Origin: Atkinsonella hypoxylon
Taxonomy: Eukaryota > Ascomycota > Sordariomycetes > Hypocreales > Clavicipitaceae
DNA: 64,000 nt
Assembly: GCA_000729835.1 (NCBI GenBank)
Contig: JFHB01000032.1
Coordinates: 124,001-188,000 of the forward strand
Direction: 5' to 3'
Made by a program: the position numbers and the translations under genes. Below the pieces are notes generated by a model. It was not told where the DNA came from. It worked only from the letters and a program-made list of their open reading frames with translations, and made no database searches. Below, one piece after another: positions 30,849-40,938 of this stretch. Within the stretch, counting starts at the first letter, position 1, and the number at the start of each line of letters is the position of its first letter.

Positions 30849-32239
30849 ATGCTCCCCCTTCCTGGTTCCTACGACAGCGTAGAGGCGTACACCGACCACC
30901 TGTGCCGCTTCATCGCCACGCCGCTTGTGCGCCAAATCACAGGCGGCATCCACGTCAACGATGCCCTGATACACGAGGCCTGGCAGAAGCTGCCGCCAGA
31001 ATGGACCGCCTGGTGGTCGACGTGGCCGGACCATCGTCTCGCGCAACAAGATCTGATAGCTGGCATTGAGGAGGGCGCTGAATCGCGCTCGCACCTTGTC
31101 GAAGGCCAGTGGCGGCTTGTCGAGAGTCGGCCGCCGTCTTTGACCGAGTGGCTGAATACCTTGCGATCACTTGCGCTATTACGAAGGCAGCGCCCTGGAA
31201 CAACGGTCGTCCTGCCTGAGATATGTCCGCACGCATGAAGCCCAAAAAGAGGGCCGAAGTGTCCAGAGCAGTCGCGCACGTTCACGCCGTCTGCCAGCAG
31301 AGAAACATCTCTCAGGTCATCGACATGGGCTCCGGAAAAGGCTACCTCTCCATCACCCTCGCCTACTTATTCCCGCACCTGCGCATCCTATCTATCGATG
31401 GCAGTCGCTCTCAGATCACAGGGTCACAGGCCTTTGTAGAAATGCTCAATATTCCCAAGAGCAGGCTGGAAACCATGGTCCATTGGATAGACGGCACATC
31501 CGCGATGACCACCATAATTGAAGACTGGGCCAAGGGAGAGAAGTGCATGCTCGTCGGCCTTCACGCTTGCGGAAGCCTTACAGAGCATATGCTTCGATAC
31601 TTCACCACACTCTCTTGCATCGATGCCATAGCAGTCATAGGCTGCTGCTACAACCACATAAAACCAAGGTCGCCAAGCCACCCTACCGGCTTCCCCATAA
31701 GTTCAGCCCTAAGAAGGCTCAACGTCACACTCAGTGCCACCGCGCTCATGACAGGATGTCAGTCCCCGAATAATTGGAAGAGGCCAGATTTGCAGACAAG
31801 CTCACGGGAATATTCCTCTTTCAGCAAGCGCCGTCTGTACCGTGCCATTCTGGAGAAGGTCTTCTATGACAAAGGAGTGCAGGTTGGCGGCCAAGGTGAC
31901 GACAAGCCAGCTTGGGGTACGCGAAAGAGCGACTTGACGAGTTTCACCAGGTTTGCCGACAGAGCAATAGAGTGCTTGGGCGTTGCGCGTGACAGGGTCA
32001 CAAGCGCAGAGTTGGCGTTGTATGAGAAACGTTATGCGAGCTGCGAGGGCCAGATTGCTATTCTGTGGACACTGAGCGTGCTTTGCTGCAAGGTTGTCGA
32101 GAGCGTGATTGCCATGGACCGGTTCTGGTTCCTCTCGGAAGAGGGAGCGACTGGGCTGGATGTTGTGCCCATCTTTGATGTGGCGGTGTCTCCTAGAAAT
32201 CTGATGCTGGTTGCTGAGAAGGGTGAATCCACGTCTTGA
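30849..32239 (+). CDS. METTL25/RRNAD1-like SAM-dependent methyltransferase, frame broken near 31.2 kb
   Basis: The N-terminal part (ATG 30849) reads LPPEWTAWWSTWPDH and PPSLTEWLNTLRSLALLRR. The C-terminal part (in the frame of ATG 31223) reads RMKPKKRAEV, then the SAM-binding motif VIDMGSGKGYLS, VGLHACGSL and VIGCCYNH. Order and spacing match the Methyltransf_32/METTL25 family, where the KK-x-x-EV segment directly precedes the SAM motif. The two halves are offset by one base around 31190-31225, and I found no intron with normal signals to reconcile them. Either a real frameshift (pseudogene or recent lesion), a sequence error, or an unusual short intron. The C-terminal half alone (338 codons) is open to 32239. 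Confidence 0.75.
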
Positions 32240-32476
32240 CCACAACACCGTGGCTTGCTTGGAGGGGGTTGTCGAACCATGTGCAATTTGAGTTGGTTTG
32301 ATTCTTCCCAAATGCAGCGTCTGCGACGACCGCAGTTTGCATATCCGTACATCCGCTTGAATTAGCTTGCTATCAATATGATGCATCAAATCGGCCAGCA
32401 AATGCGACCCTTACGACACCTTTAATTGTGAAAGGACTCGTTATTTTTTCCTTTCTTTCTTTCCTTTCTTTCTTGC

Positions 32477-32510
<34 letters not shown>

Positions 32511-33047
32511 CAACTTCTTTCTTCACACCGCATGCTGTTGCAATTCACCTAAAATTACATACCATTTCATCCAACACGAGAAATAATTCCAAAGTAAATT
32601 GACCAACCGCAAGCCACAAATGTATAACTAGACAAATTGATTTGTCAATTTTTAGCGCCAGCCTGCTGCATAGCGCTAACCAGTCCGCACTCAGAGTGGG
32701 GATATTCCACCGCCAGCAACTCGCCCAAGTCAAACTCATCATCCCCCAATCCAGGACGCAAGTTTTCCCCCGACCCGCAGCGCGCGTCGCGACCTACTGA
32801 ACGAAAAAAAAAAAAAAAAAAAACCCAGTCACACCAAAACAATTCGGTCGGCACAATTCCCCCCTCTCAACAGCAGCAAGGCCAACCATTCAATCAATTA
32901 ATTGCCTACATGCCTACATGCTGCACGACAAGTCTCCCAGCGTCTTGCGCCCGACGTCATAGAGGCAACGCCCATCGTGCCATCTTCGCTGCACCGCGTG
33001 CAACATAAGCCACCCTTGCGCAGAAAAGCATCTGACCCAAGCTAAAA
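32240..33047. other. Intergenic with simple repeats
   Basis: CT-rich tract (32446-32475), an AT dinucleotide repeat, and an A-run of about 20 near 32803-32823. The last 100 bp are the leader of the SAP-domain gene. No coding signal. Confidence 0.55.
32479..32508. repeat. (TA)n microsatellite, about 14 units
   Basis: Uninterrupted alternating A and T between the methyltransferase and SAP-domain genes. Confidence 0.9.
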
Positions 33048-34631
33048 ATGACGGAATGGGGAAAACTCAAGGTCGTGGACCTCAAGGCCGAGCTTAAGCG
33101 GCGCGGTCTTCAGCAGGGAGGTCTGAAGACGGAGCTTGTTGCGCGGCTGGAGGAGTCTGACTTGGCGGAACGGGGCACGGGGGCCCAGGAAGAAGCGCGA
33201 GATGCATCACCGGCTAATGGTGGTGGCGAGTCGCGCGGCGAGGATGGACCGAATGGAACGACTGCAGACGGGGTGGGAGCGCACGTGGAGGAGGTGCAAG
33301 AAGGCAGCAGCGTCGCTGAGGTCGCTGAGGTCGCTGAGGCGGACTCCATGAACCCGGTCGCGATTCCTGTGATCCCTGCTCCTGCTCTAGAGTTGGAATC
33401 AAACCCAGGGCCAGAGATCAATGACGAGCTTCCAGCCCGAGAACCTGCCTCGACCACCGCCAACACAGATGCGCCCCCAGAAACAACTCGAGACGACGTT
33501 GCAATGGCAAACCCCGAACTGCCAGAACCGCCGCACCCATCACCCCCGGGCCAAACTCAACCCAATTCCCCCGCGCCAGTCGAACCATCGCTAGAGGCCC
33601 AGAAGCGCAAACGCCGCTCCGCAAGCCCCATCCCCAAAGAACACGACATTGCACGCAAGCGCGCCCGCGCCGAGCCAGATGCCCCCATCGTCACCGACCC
33701 CCCAGACATCGACTACGACCGACAGGTCGGCCCATCCGTCCACCCGGCCACTTCAGCCCTCTACATCAACAACCTCATGCGTCCCCTCCGACCGGCCGAT
33801 CTCCGCGCCCACATCGTCGCCCTCGCCGCCGCCCCTGGCACCTCTCCCACCGACGCGACCGTCACCAAGTTCCACCTCGACTTCATCCGCACCCACGCCT
33901 TCGTCAACCTGGCCTCCACCCAAGCTGCCTCCCGCGTCCGCCAGCTCCTCCACGGCCGCGTCTGGCCCAGCGAGAGCAACCGGAAAGCCCTCCACATAGA
34001 CTTCATCCCGCCCTCCAAGATCGACGACTGGATCGAAACCGAAGAATCAGCCGGCAGACGGCCCTCCACCCGCTGGGAAGTCGCCTACACCCCCTCCGCA
34101 GACGGATCATCCGTCACGGCAGACCTGGTATCAACCTCTCTCTCCGTCTCCAGTCGTCCCCCACCCCCCGGACTTGGCGGGCCATCGAAAACCCTCTCTG
34201 CAACGGCACCGCTGCACCCCTCGAGCGTCCACGCCGCTGCGCCGCTCGGCCCAAGAGGTTACGGCGATGGGCGCCCTCCCACCGGCCCGCGTGGGCACTG
34301 GAGACAACCGGGCCAGGAGCGCTTCACGACCGCCGAACCCGTCATCTCCTACACTTTTGTCCACAAGGATCTGGTTGATAGGCGCTTGGCCAACATGCGC
34401 TCGTATTACGTGCCCGAGAGAACAAGACACCTCGGCCTTGAAATAAACAGGTACTCCTTCGAAGATGGTGCCTCGTTCGTTGACCGCGGCCGCGAAGTAT
34501 TCGAGGGTATTCGTCCCCCGAACAGGGAGAGGGGTCATGGGAGAGGCCGTGGGAGGAGAGGCGGAGGCGGAGGCGGAGGAGGCTTTCGACCTCGAAGTGA
34601 TAGGTACATTCCCGGTGGAGGGCGACATTAG
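33048..34631 (+). CDS. SAP-domain, Acinus-like RNA-binding protein, 527 aa
   Basis: Begins with a SAP motif at about residues 5-39 (LKVVDLKAELKRRGL...LKTELVARL), which binds AT-rich DNA. A long Glu/Pro/Ala-rich disordered part follows, with a basic cluster (QKRKRRSASPIPKEHDIARKR) at about 185-205. Residues about 228-320 (SALYINNLMRPLR ... KFHLDFIRTHAFVNLAS) form a divergent RRM. The C-terminal part has HKDLVDRRLANMRSYY, NRYSFEDGASFVDRGREVF and an RGG/GRG-rich tail. SAP-RRM-RSB-like order is that of Acinus, a subunit of the ASAP/exon-junction splicing complex. I infer a nuclear role in mRNA processing. A tandem EVA repeat at about 90-98 reflects a small triplet expansion. No intron. Confidence 0.78.
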   Translation: MTEWGKLKVVDLKAELKRRGLQQGGLKTELVARLEESDLAERGTGAQEEARDASPANGGGESRGEDGPNGTTADGVGAHVEEVQEGSSVAEVAEVAEADSMNPVAIPVIPAPALELESNPGPEINDELPAREPASTTANTDAPPETTRDDVAMANPELPEPPHPSPPGQTQPNSPAPVEPSLEAQKRKRRSASPIPKEHDIARKRARAEPDAPIVTDPPDIDYDRQVGPSVHPATSALYINNLMRPLRPADLRAHIVALAAAPGTSPTDATVTKFHLDFIRTHAFVNLASTQAASRVRQLLHGRVWPSESNRKALHIDFIPPSKIDDWIETEESAGRRPSTRWEVAYTPSADGSSVTADLVSTSLSVSSRPPPPGLGGPSKTLSATAPLHPSSVHAAAPLGPRGYGDGRPPTGPRGHWRQPGQERFTTAEPVISYTFVHKDLVDRRLANMRSYYVPERTRHLGLEINRYSFEDGASFVDRGREVFEGIRPPNRERGHGRGRGRRGGGGGGGGFRPRSDRYIPGGGRH

Positions 34632-35108
34632 ATGGTGTATGTGCTTGGATGGGAAATTTGTAAGTTGCTGGTAGTGTGCTGGATGATTTTGCACTTATTT
34701 TGCTGCATAACCTTGTCCAGGTGAGAACTTATGAAATGGCGTTGGGGCTAATTACGAATGTGATATCCCATCTGCATTAAGATGGTGTACAATGTTTATC
34801 GAGACAACGGTCAAGCCATCATCCCCGTCATGAGATGCGATCGTGGCCACAAAGAGGAGGCTTGGCAGATAAGCGAGTTGCTTCCCTATGAATGTTGTAG
34901 TGGCATGGCCACCTGGCACAGCACAAAAACATAGCTTAGTTGTATCAGTAATTTAATTCATGTTGAACACACATGGTCTCCATAGAACCGTCTTTTAACA
35001 CCGCAAATACCACACAAACTTCAGAAAGCCAAATGCCTATTCCTGCTTTCTGCGACGTGCAATCAGTGCTGTTTTTGTTTTTTTTCTTTTTGTATTTGAT
35101 CGTCTTTT
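34632..35108. other. Intergenic between convergent genes
   Basis: 3' flanks of the SAP-domain and arg-2 genes. Nothing else seen. Confidence 0.6.
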
Positions 35109-36467
35109 CTACGCAGCACTAGCCATAGACCTAGGCTCCACGCCGATACGCTGCTTGCTAAGAACATTGAGCATAAACTGCGTGGGCGTGTTGTCCTTGT
35201 ACAACTTGGCGGTGCTCTTGGCAAGTCGGACATTATCCAGATACTTATCAAAAAGGTAAGCGCTGTCCATAGGGCCACCCTTGGCTTCAGGATGGAATTG
35301 CGTGGAGAAGATTGGCCGCGTCTTGTGCATCATACCCTCGTTGCTACCGTCGTTCAAGTTGACAAAGTATTCCTTGAACTCGTTGGGAAGGGTGCTGGCG
35401 TCAATGGCGTATCCGTGATTCTGGCTGGTGATGTGGCATTGACCCGTGGTGAGATCCAGAGCGGGTATGTTGTGGGCTCGGTTACCATACTTGAGCTTGA
35501 TGGTGCGGGCTCCAACAGCCAACCCAAGAAGTTGGTGGCCCAAGCAAATTCCCATGATGGGAATTGACGAAGTCTCCATTAAACGAGCCAGGTTGTAGAC
35601 TGTCTCCTGGCAGTGAGTTGGATCACCGGGACCATTGGAAATGAAGACACCATCATAGTAATCGGCAACCTTTTGGATGCGGTAGTTGTAAGGAAAGACA
35701 GTGACGGAGGCACCCCGGCTGACCAAGCTGCGAATAATGTTCTCCTTGACCCCACAGTCGATCAAAGCAATGTGCAAACTGGCACCTGGTGACTCAACGA
35801 CGAATGGCGCTTTGGTGCTCACGCGCTTAACGAGATTGATCTGGCCCGGATCGTTGAAGCCCTCATCCTCGTCAGCATCATACCCATCACCAGTGGTGAT
35901 CCTGGCAAGGGAGGAACCCTGCTCTCGAAGATATGTAACAATCTGACGGGTATCGACACCAGAGATGGCAGGCACACCTTCACGAGCACACCACTGGCCC
36001 AGACTCTCCACAGCAGTCCAATGGCTATACTGAAGGGCTACATCAGACACAACGACACCAGCACACTGAAGGTGCGGAGACTCGAAGTACTTCAGAAGGT
36101 TATACCCGTCACGCTCGGTCGAAGGCACGCCGTAATTCCCAATGAGAGGTTGGGTAAAGACCAGAATCTGTCCGCGGTAGGAAGGATCAGACATGGATTC
36201 ACTGTAACCCACAAGGGACGTAGTGAAGACGGCTTCACCCGAAACGTTGGCATTGGCACCAAACGCTGTGCCCTTGAAAACAGGGCCATCTTGAATAGTA
36301 AACGTCGCGGGGACGGAGCCGGCCGCAGGAGTAGGCCTATTAAGGTTGCAGGGAATCTTCCTGCCGGTGCTTCCGGCAGTCTTCTGGGACAAGAATCGAA
36401 CCTGGCTACGGAGGGCAGCAGGTTGAAGAGCCGGCTTGGCCAGAGTGGTTGCTAATCGAGAGAACAT
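35109..36467 (-). CDS. arg-2: Carbamoyl-phosphate synthase, arginine-specific small (glutaminase) subunit, 452 aa
   Basis: Hydrolyses glutamine to supply ammonia to the large subunit for carbamoyl phosphate in mitochondrial arginine synthesis. The N-terminus (MFSRLATTLAKPALQPAALRS) is a basic, Ser/Thr/Leu-rich mitochondrial presequence. The CPSase small-chain domain follows (VFTTSLVGYSESMSDPSYRGQ, GNYGVP). The class-I glutamine amidotransferase domain has YDGVFISNGPGDP, the nucleophile elbow MGICLGHQLLGLA with the catalytic Cys, ITSQNHGYAID, and the His/Glu pair in STQFHPEAKGG. All key residues are present and the length equals that of fungal orthologues. The coding region has no intron. Translation is preceded by an arginine attenuator uORF (36537-36928), and a CPC1/GCN4-type site lies further upstream. 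Confidence 0.97.
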   Translation of the reverse strand: MFSRLATTLAKPALQPAALRSQVRFLSQKTAGSTGRKIPCNLNRPTPAAGSVPATFTIQDGPVFKGTAFGANANVSGEAVFTTSLVGYSESMSDPSYRGQILVFTQPLIGNYGVPSTERDGYNLLKYFESPHLQCAGVVVSDVALQYSHWTAVESLGQWCAREGVPAISGVDTRQIVTYLREQGSSLARITTGDGYDADEDEGFNDPGQINLVKRVSTKAPFVVESPGASLHIALIDCGVKENIIRSLVSRGASVTVFPYNYRIQKVADYYDGVFISNGPGDPTHCQETVYNLARLMETSSIPIMGICLGHQLLGLAVGARTIKLKYGNRAHNIPALDLTTGQCHITSQNHGYAIDASTLPNEFKEYFVNLNDGSNEGMMHKTRPIFSTQFHPEAKGGPMDSAYLFDKYLDNVRLAKSTAKLYKDNTPTQFMLNVLSKQRIGVEPRSMASAA

Positions 36468-36536
36468 GGCGGTGAGGTTGTGTCAATGTGACTAAAAAGA
36501 TGAGAGAAGCGGAATTTCAAAGTCTAGGAAGGCAAT

Positions 36537-36928
36537 CTAAGATGATTGGGACTTCCAGAGATGGTCTGCACAAAACAATGTTAGATGTAGATTATGGTTG
36601 ACGGCCAAAGCCATTGTAGATGGCGGTGAGGCAAGGTAACAAACCAGAGAGATAATCCTGCGAGGGAGAAGCAAGCGTCAGTATGCCATTATGTATCAAT
36701 GAATGCAAGGCAAGGGTCAATAGGGGACAATGCCCATGAACTGGAATCTCCAGAGACGTAGACAGAAACCTCGGCAACCGGTTGTGAGGGGGTTTCAATG
36801 CCTCGGAAGCGAGAGCCACTTCGTACAATGCAGCGAGCGGTACAAAGCAGAAGGGGAAGCAAAGCCCGGAGACTTCAGCCGATGGCGGCACATACCTGAG
36901 AGGTGAAGACTGACGGGCGCCCGTTCAT
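36537..36928 (-). CDS. Arginine attenuator peptide (AAP) uORF of arg-2, split over three exons
   Basis: On the minus strand, exons 36928-36896 (33 nt), 36657-36645 (13 nt) and 36565-36537 (29 nt) join into a 24-codon uORF ending 69 nt before the arg-2 start. The peptide begins MNGRPSVFTSQDYLSDHLW and ends with five variable residues, so it has the length of the Neurospora AAP and keeps Asp12 and Trp19, both needed for arginine-dependent ribosome stalling in that system. Introns are 238 nt (GTATGT, TACTGAC, CGCAG) and 79 nt (GTTTGT, CTAAC, TGCAG). The middle exon is only 13 nt. If intron 1 is retained the peptide stops six codons after Gln11; if intron 2 is retained it diverges after Ser15 and loses Trp19. 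Splicing could therefore switch attenuation on or off. Confidence 0.93.
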
Positions 36929-37272
36929 AAGGGCGGATTCAAAAACAAGCCGGTCAACGTAATGAGAGGTCGAGATGGAATCGCGCTTTGCCGCAAAGAC
37001 GGAGATGGGCTGGAAAAGCACAATATGGATTGCTTCGAATGAGGTGTCGCGTTGTGTCGAGTTGTGTGGGTGACGGTGACAGTGGAGGGGAAGAGAGGAA
37101 AAAGAAGAAGAAGCGGAAAAGGCGGGAGAGCCGGTGACAGAAACGAGGCACAGGGAGAAAAAAAAAAAGCCTTACGCAGCTGCAACTGGGGCCACTATTT
37201 GGCGCCATGCGGCTGGCCAGATGTGTGAGTTTATGACCAATGGTCAGGAACGATTGGTCAGTAACGGCGTCC

Positions 37273-37279
37273 TGAGTCA
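37273..37279 (-). promoter_or_regulatory. CPC1/GCN4-type site TGAGTCA
   Basis: TGAGTCA on the plus strand is TGACTCA on the arg-2 strand, the consensus bound by the general amino-acid control activators CPC1, CPCA and GCN4. It lies 345 bp upstream of the AAP start, a plausible promoter position. Neurospora arg-2 is known to respond to CPC1. Confidence 0.65.
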
Positions 37280-37403
37280 CTCGTTGTGTTGCCGTGGCGG
37301 GGCTCGCTGCCTGCACTGCACTGCTGCACCCACCAGACGGCAGTACTCCGTACCCACGCAGCACGGCACTTGACCACAGACTTGAACCCTTTCTGGCATC
37401 CAT

Positions 37404-37426
37404 TGACGTGACGTGACGTGACGTAA
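37404..37426. promoter_or_regulatory. Tandem TGACG array (four units), CREB/ATF-like
   Basis: Four overlapping TGACG pentamers end in TGACGTAA, half or near-full CREB/ATF sites. They lie upstream of arg-2 on its presumed promoter side. Function inferred only from motif and spacing. Confidence 0.45.
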
Positions 37427-37725
37427 GCAGTTTTTTCCTCCAGCCAGCCAGCCGGCCTTTGGCGGCGCGTCTTGCCGCACTTGCCGCATCACCGCATGGA
37501 CATGAGAAGCAGGCTCGCTCTCGAATTTGATGTTCCGCGGACAATTACAGCGATATCAAGAAACGAGTATGCACACTTTGTGCTGCAGCCGCCGGGGATA
37601 TTCCCCCAACGGTTCACAGAATACAGTCAACTTGACAAAGTTCAAGCCCCCATCGTAACCAGACAGCAAAAGCAATTTCCGTTGAAAATCACGTCATTTA
37701 GAATTTCTTGCGTTCTTCTGGTCGG

Positions 37726-37788
37726 TGCATATTCCCATGTATTTACTGCATATTCCCATGTATTTACTGCATACACCCATGTATGCAC
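37726..37788. repeat. Three 21-bp tandem repeats
   Basis: Unit TGCATATTCCCATGTATTTAC; the third copy is diverged. Lies between the arg-2 promoter and the 3' end of the ETF-beta gene. Confidence 0.8.
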
Positions 37789-38036
37789 AGCTACATGTAC
37801 GCATTAATCCCTCCATTCCATCATTAACAAAGCCTCCTTCACCGTCATCCCGTAAGTATGATCGAGCCACACCATCTCATATTTCGTGGTTAGCAGCAGA
37901 AGATGTAGCAGCACACAGCACCTCATCTTTTCTATTACTCTTCATTTTGTCTCTTTTCATCTTTCGTTTGTTTTCTTCGTTTCCACATGATTTTTTTTTT
38001 TTACGCATTGAGATATTCAGGCCAAGCTACATCTAT

Positions 38037-39060
38037 CTACAAAGCCCCCAGCTCCTTCAACCTGCCAACCAGGCCATCCACATCTTCCACCTTGCCACCC
38101 CCTTGTCTCGGAGCAGGTTCTTCAAAGTAATCAAATCAGCATACACAGCTCGCCACATGGAGATATTGCTTTCAAGAGAAGAAAGTAGAAAGAGAAAGGA
38201 AAAATAATGAATAAAAGAAGGAGGAGCATGCAGGCGACGTAGCAATTCCATCAAAAGTAGTGTCATAAAAACTCACCAGTAACCTTGAGAACTTTAAGAC
38301 GCTTCTCATTCGCCAGGCCAAAATCCTCCAACGTCTTCTTCTCCAGTTTCTTCTTCTTCGCCTTCATGATATTGGGCAAGCTAGCGTACCTGGGCTCGTT
38401 GAGTCGCAAATCTGTTGTGATAATCATAGGCAGCTTCGCGCGAATCGTCTCGACGCCTCCATCAACTTCCTTCGTCACAGTCACCGAGTCGCCTTCGCCA
38501 AACTCAATCTTGCTAGCTTGTGTAGCCTGCGGCCAGCCCAGCAGCCCAGCAAGCATCTGGCCCGTCTGGTTGGCGTCGTCGTCAATGCTCTGCTTGCCCA
38601 GGATGACAAGGTTGCTCTTTTGCTCCTCAGCAGCCTTCTTGAGGAGCTTGGCCACGGTGAGGGGCTCCAGGTCATCGCCCTCTTTGACCTCAACGTGGAT
38701 GCCGCGGTCAGCACCCATCGCCATTGCGGTTCGCAGGATATCTTGGGCCTTGGGGGGCCCAGCGGAAATGGCGCAGATGTCTTCGACGCCGCCGGGCGCT
38801 CGCTTCTTTTCCCGGATGCGAACGGACTCCTCCACCGAGAGCTCGTCGAATGGATTCATGGAGTGCTTGACGCCGGCAGTTTCAACGGCTGTCTGCGCCT
38901 TGTTGACTCTGGGTTTGACCTAGTGTTTGTGATGGCGTTAGTCTTTGGTGAACAATATATGCATCGTATTGCCTGTGGACCACTTGAAAGAGTGAGAAGA
39001 GCTTCATACAGCATAGTCAATGACCCGCTTGACGGGGACGAGAATCCTCAGGGCAGCCAT
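38037..39060 (-). CDS. ETFB: Electron transfer flavoprotein beta subunit, 258 aa
   Basis: Three exons, 39060-39010, 38919-38277 and 38119-38037, join in frame. Donors are GTATGA and GTGAGT; acceptors CACTAG and TTGAAG. The N-terminus MAALRILVPVKRVIDYA is the ETF-beta start, followed by HSMNPFDELSVEESVRI. The AMP/FAD-binding part has AMAMGADRGIHVE, VILGKQSIDDDANQTGQMLAGLLGWPQATQASK and LNEPRYASLPNIMKAKKK (signature of the beta subunit). It ends KVEDVDGLVGRLKELGAL. With the alpha subunit it passes electrons from acyl-CoA and amino-acid dehydrogenases to ETF-quinone oxidoreductase in the mitochondrial matrix. Length is normal. No cleavable presequence is evident, as usual for this subunit. The annotated end depends on the last small exon, which restores the conserved C-terminus. 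Confidence 0.95.
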
Positions 39061-39617
39061 GACGATGACTTGGATCAATGGCTGCAGGTTGTTGCAGATA
39101 GAAATCCAAGAGTGTTAAAGTGAGAATCGTTGCCGTCACGAGGTGGCCCGAATGCGCCCGGCTAAGACCGGCTCCAAGCTCGGCCACCCGAGTCACGTGA
39201 GCCCGCGCTCCCACGTTGCAGGGCCCTTGAACTCGGACCTCCGGTGGTGGGTAAGGATCATCATTGTCTGGCTTGTGATGTTGTTGGATCAAAAGAATCG
39301 TGTCATTTCAACAAAATACTACAAATTAGAGAGTGACTTGCATTCTAGTGTAGAATGATGGAATATATAATTGCAGATGCAGCGCCCATGGCTATGTCCA
39401 TTTCACTAGAAGACATGGTCGCGCAATTGTCCATATCCCCAACAGCTGTAGTTCGCAAACTCATCACCGTTTACATTTCCCATTTATAGCAAGCAAGCAA
39501 GCAAGCAAGCGGCAAGCGACAATTACTAAGCAACATCGTTGTGAACACCTCTTAAAGAAACCCCAAACAAATAATCTTCGCAAACCTCAACTTCAACTAA
39601 TTACCGTTCATTTTATT
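39061..39617. other. Upstream region of the ETF-beta gene
   Basis: Contains a (GCAA)n run at about 39489-39510 and the 3' flank of the Arf GAP gene. No gene. Confidence 0.6.
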
Positions 39618-40938
39618 TCACCAATCATCCCATTCATCATGCTTCTTTCCTGCTGGTGCTCCCCCTCCTCTCTTTCCCATTCCCATAGCACTGGTGCCAA
39701 TTGAGCTGCTCGTCTGCTTCTTCTGCTCTGCTAAGCTCGAGAAATCGTCCCAAAAGTCCTTCCGGCTCTCATCGATTGGAGCATTCCTCCTGTGACCATC
39801 ATTGCCTTCAACGAAGCGATTGAAGCCGTCTTGAGCTGATTTGCCTGCCAACTGAGCCTGTCTAGCGAATTGGGCAGCTGTTACTTGAGCTTGTTTGGCA
39901 AAATCGCCTTCTGCGATCTAGTTACGAAGAATATGTCAGCACAGCCCCCCGTCAAGTCCGGCCAAAATTCAGAGGGTACCTTGGGACGCAAGTTGGAAAG
40001 AACGTACGTGCTTCGCAGTAGGTTGGATATAACCATCGTTGACGGTCTTGGCCGTCTTGGTTACGGTCGAGGTGAACCAGCCGAAACCTTTGCTCAATGC
40101 AGCCATGGGATCTCTTTGCAGCTCATCAAGGTTAGGAATACCATCTTGGCTCGCCGTCGCCGGGGCAGGTGTATTTCCGAAGCCAGCATACTTCCCACCC
40201 TGACTAGGAGGGAGATCATCTGGCCTCGAAGCATTTTCGGCTCCCAGCTTCGAGAAATACTTGTCGTCAACCTTGACTCGGCCTGGACTTTGGTTTCGAC
40301 TTGTCGAATGGCTCTGTGGTGTCCCAGTTCTTGAACCCGATATTTGGCCACTGAGAGCAGGAGAAGTTGTAGTCTTGGATGCCGGAGCTGCTGCTGCAGG
40401 CTTCTTCTCTCCTGGAACGTAGTCCCTGCCCTCAACTTTGCATGACAATCTCTCCTTCCATTCCTCTCCAACCTCCCCACTATAGCGCTCTGCAATGGTT
40501 GCATCATCCCAGGTAATACCTCGCATCTGTGTATCCTCGTGCTCTTCAAAGAAGTTTCTCCAGCCTTTATTGCCCCCTAATCGCATACGATCAATCTCGC
40601 TCGCTTTGAAGGCGTCCATCGAGACACTCCGAACGAAAGAAATATGCACGCCAAGGCCGCGGTGCACGCCAGCGCAGGACAGGCAGATGAAGATGCCAAA
40701 CTTGGGGGATGCCCATTGCGGTGAGGGGGCTCCGCAGTCGCAGCAGATGTTGTTTTGCGAATCCTTCTGGATGGCAGCGAGCTAGAGATGCGAGTCAGCA
40801 TTGATGAACCTGAAAATAGAGACAGAGGCATGGCAATATGGTGCTCCGGCGACAGTTTTTAAACATGATGCATTTGAATCTCGAACACACCTTGGACCTA
40901 GTCTCCGGGTCAACCTCCCACATTGCCCTTGACGCCAT
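39618..40938 (-). CDS. GCS1: Arf GTPase-activating protein, Gcs1-type, 373 aa
   Basis: Three exons, 40938-40891, 40781-40008 and 39917-39618, join in frame (donors GTGTGT and GTACGT; acceptors TCTAG and ACTAG). The start MASRAMWEVDPETRSK is the Gcs1/ArfGAP1 N-terminus. The zinc finger is CCDCGAPSPQWASPKFGIFICLSC, continuing AGVHRGLGVHISFVRS with the catalytic arginine finger in HRGLG. Downstream are DKYFSKLG and QRDPMAALSKGFGWFTSTV, an amphipathic lipid-sensing-like segment, then acidic/tryptophan tail residues (KHDEWDDW), often adaptor- or coat-binding. It stimulates GTP hydrolysis on Arf1 in ER-Golgi and endosomal traffic. The first exon is only 16 codons but required for the conserved start. 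Confidence 0.94.

Larger units (their letters stand above)
36929..38036. other. arg-2 promoter and gene-free sequence
   Basis: Besides the two bZIP-type motifs and the tandem repeat listed separately, there is a TACTCCGTA element at 37344-37352. 37790-38036 is the 3' flank of the ETF-beta gene. No gene. Confidence 0.6.

Noticed and set aside
33110..33466. Minus-strand frame opposite the SAP-domain gene
   Set aside because: High-GC shadow of a long real gene; no start context and low-complexity composition.
39481..39520. GCAA-repeat array considered as a CRISPR-like or regulatory array
   Set aside because: A plain tetranucleotide microsatellite with no spacers; CRISPR is not expected in a fungal nucleus.
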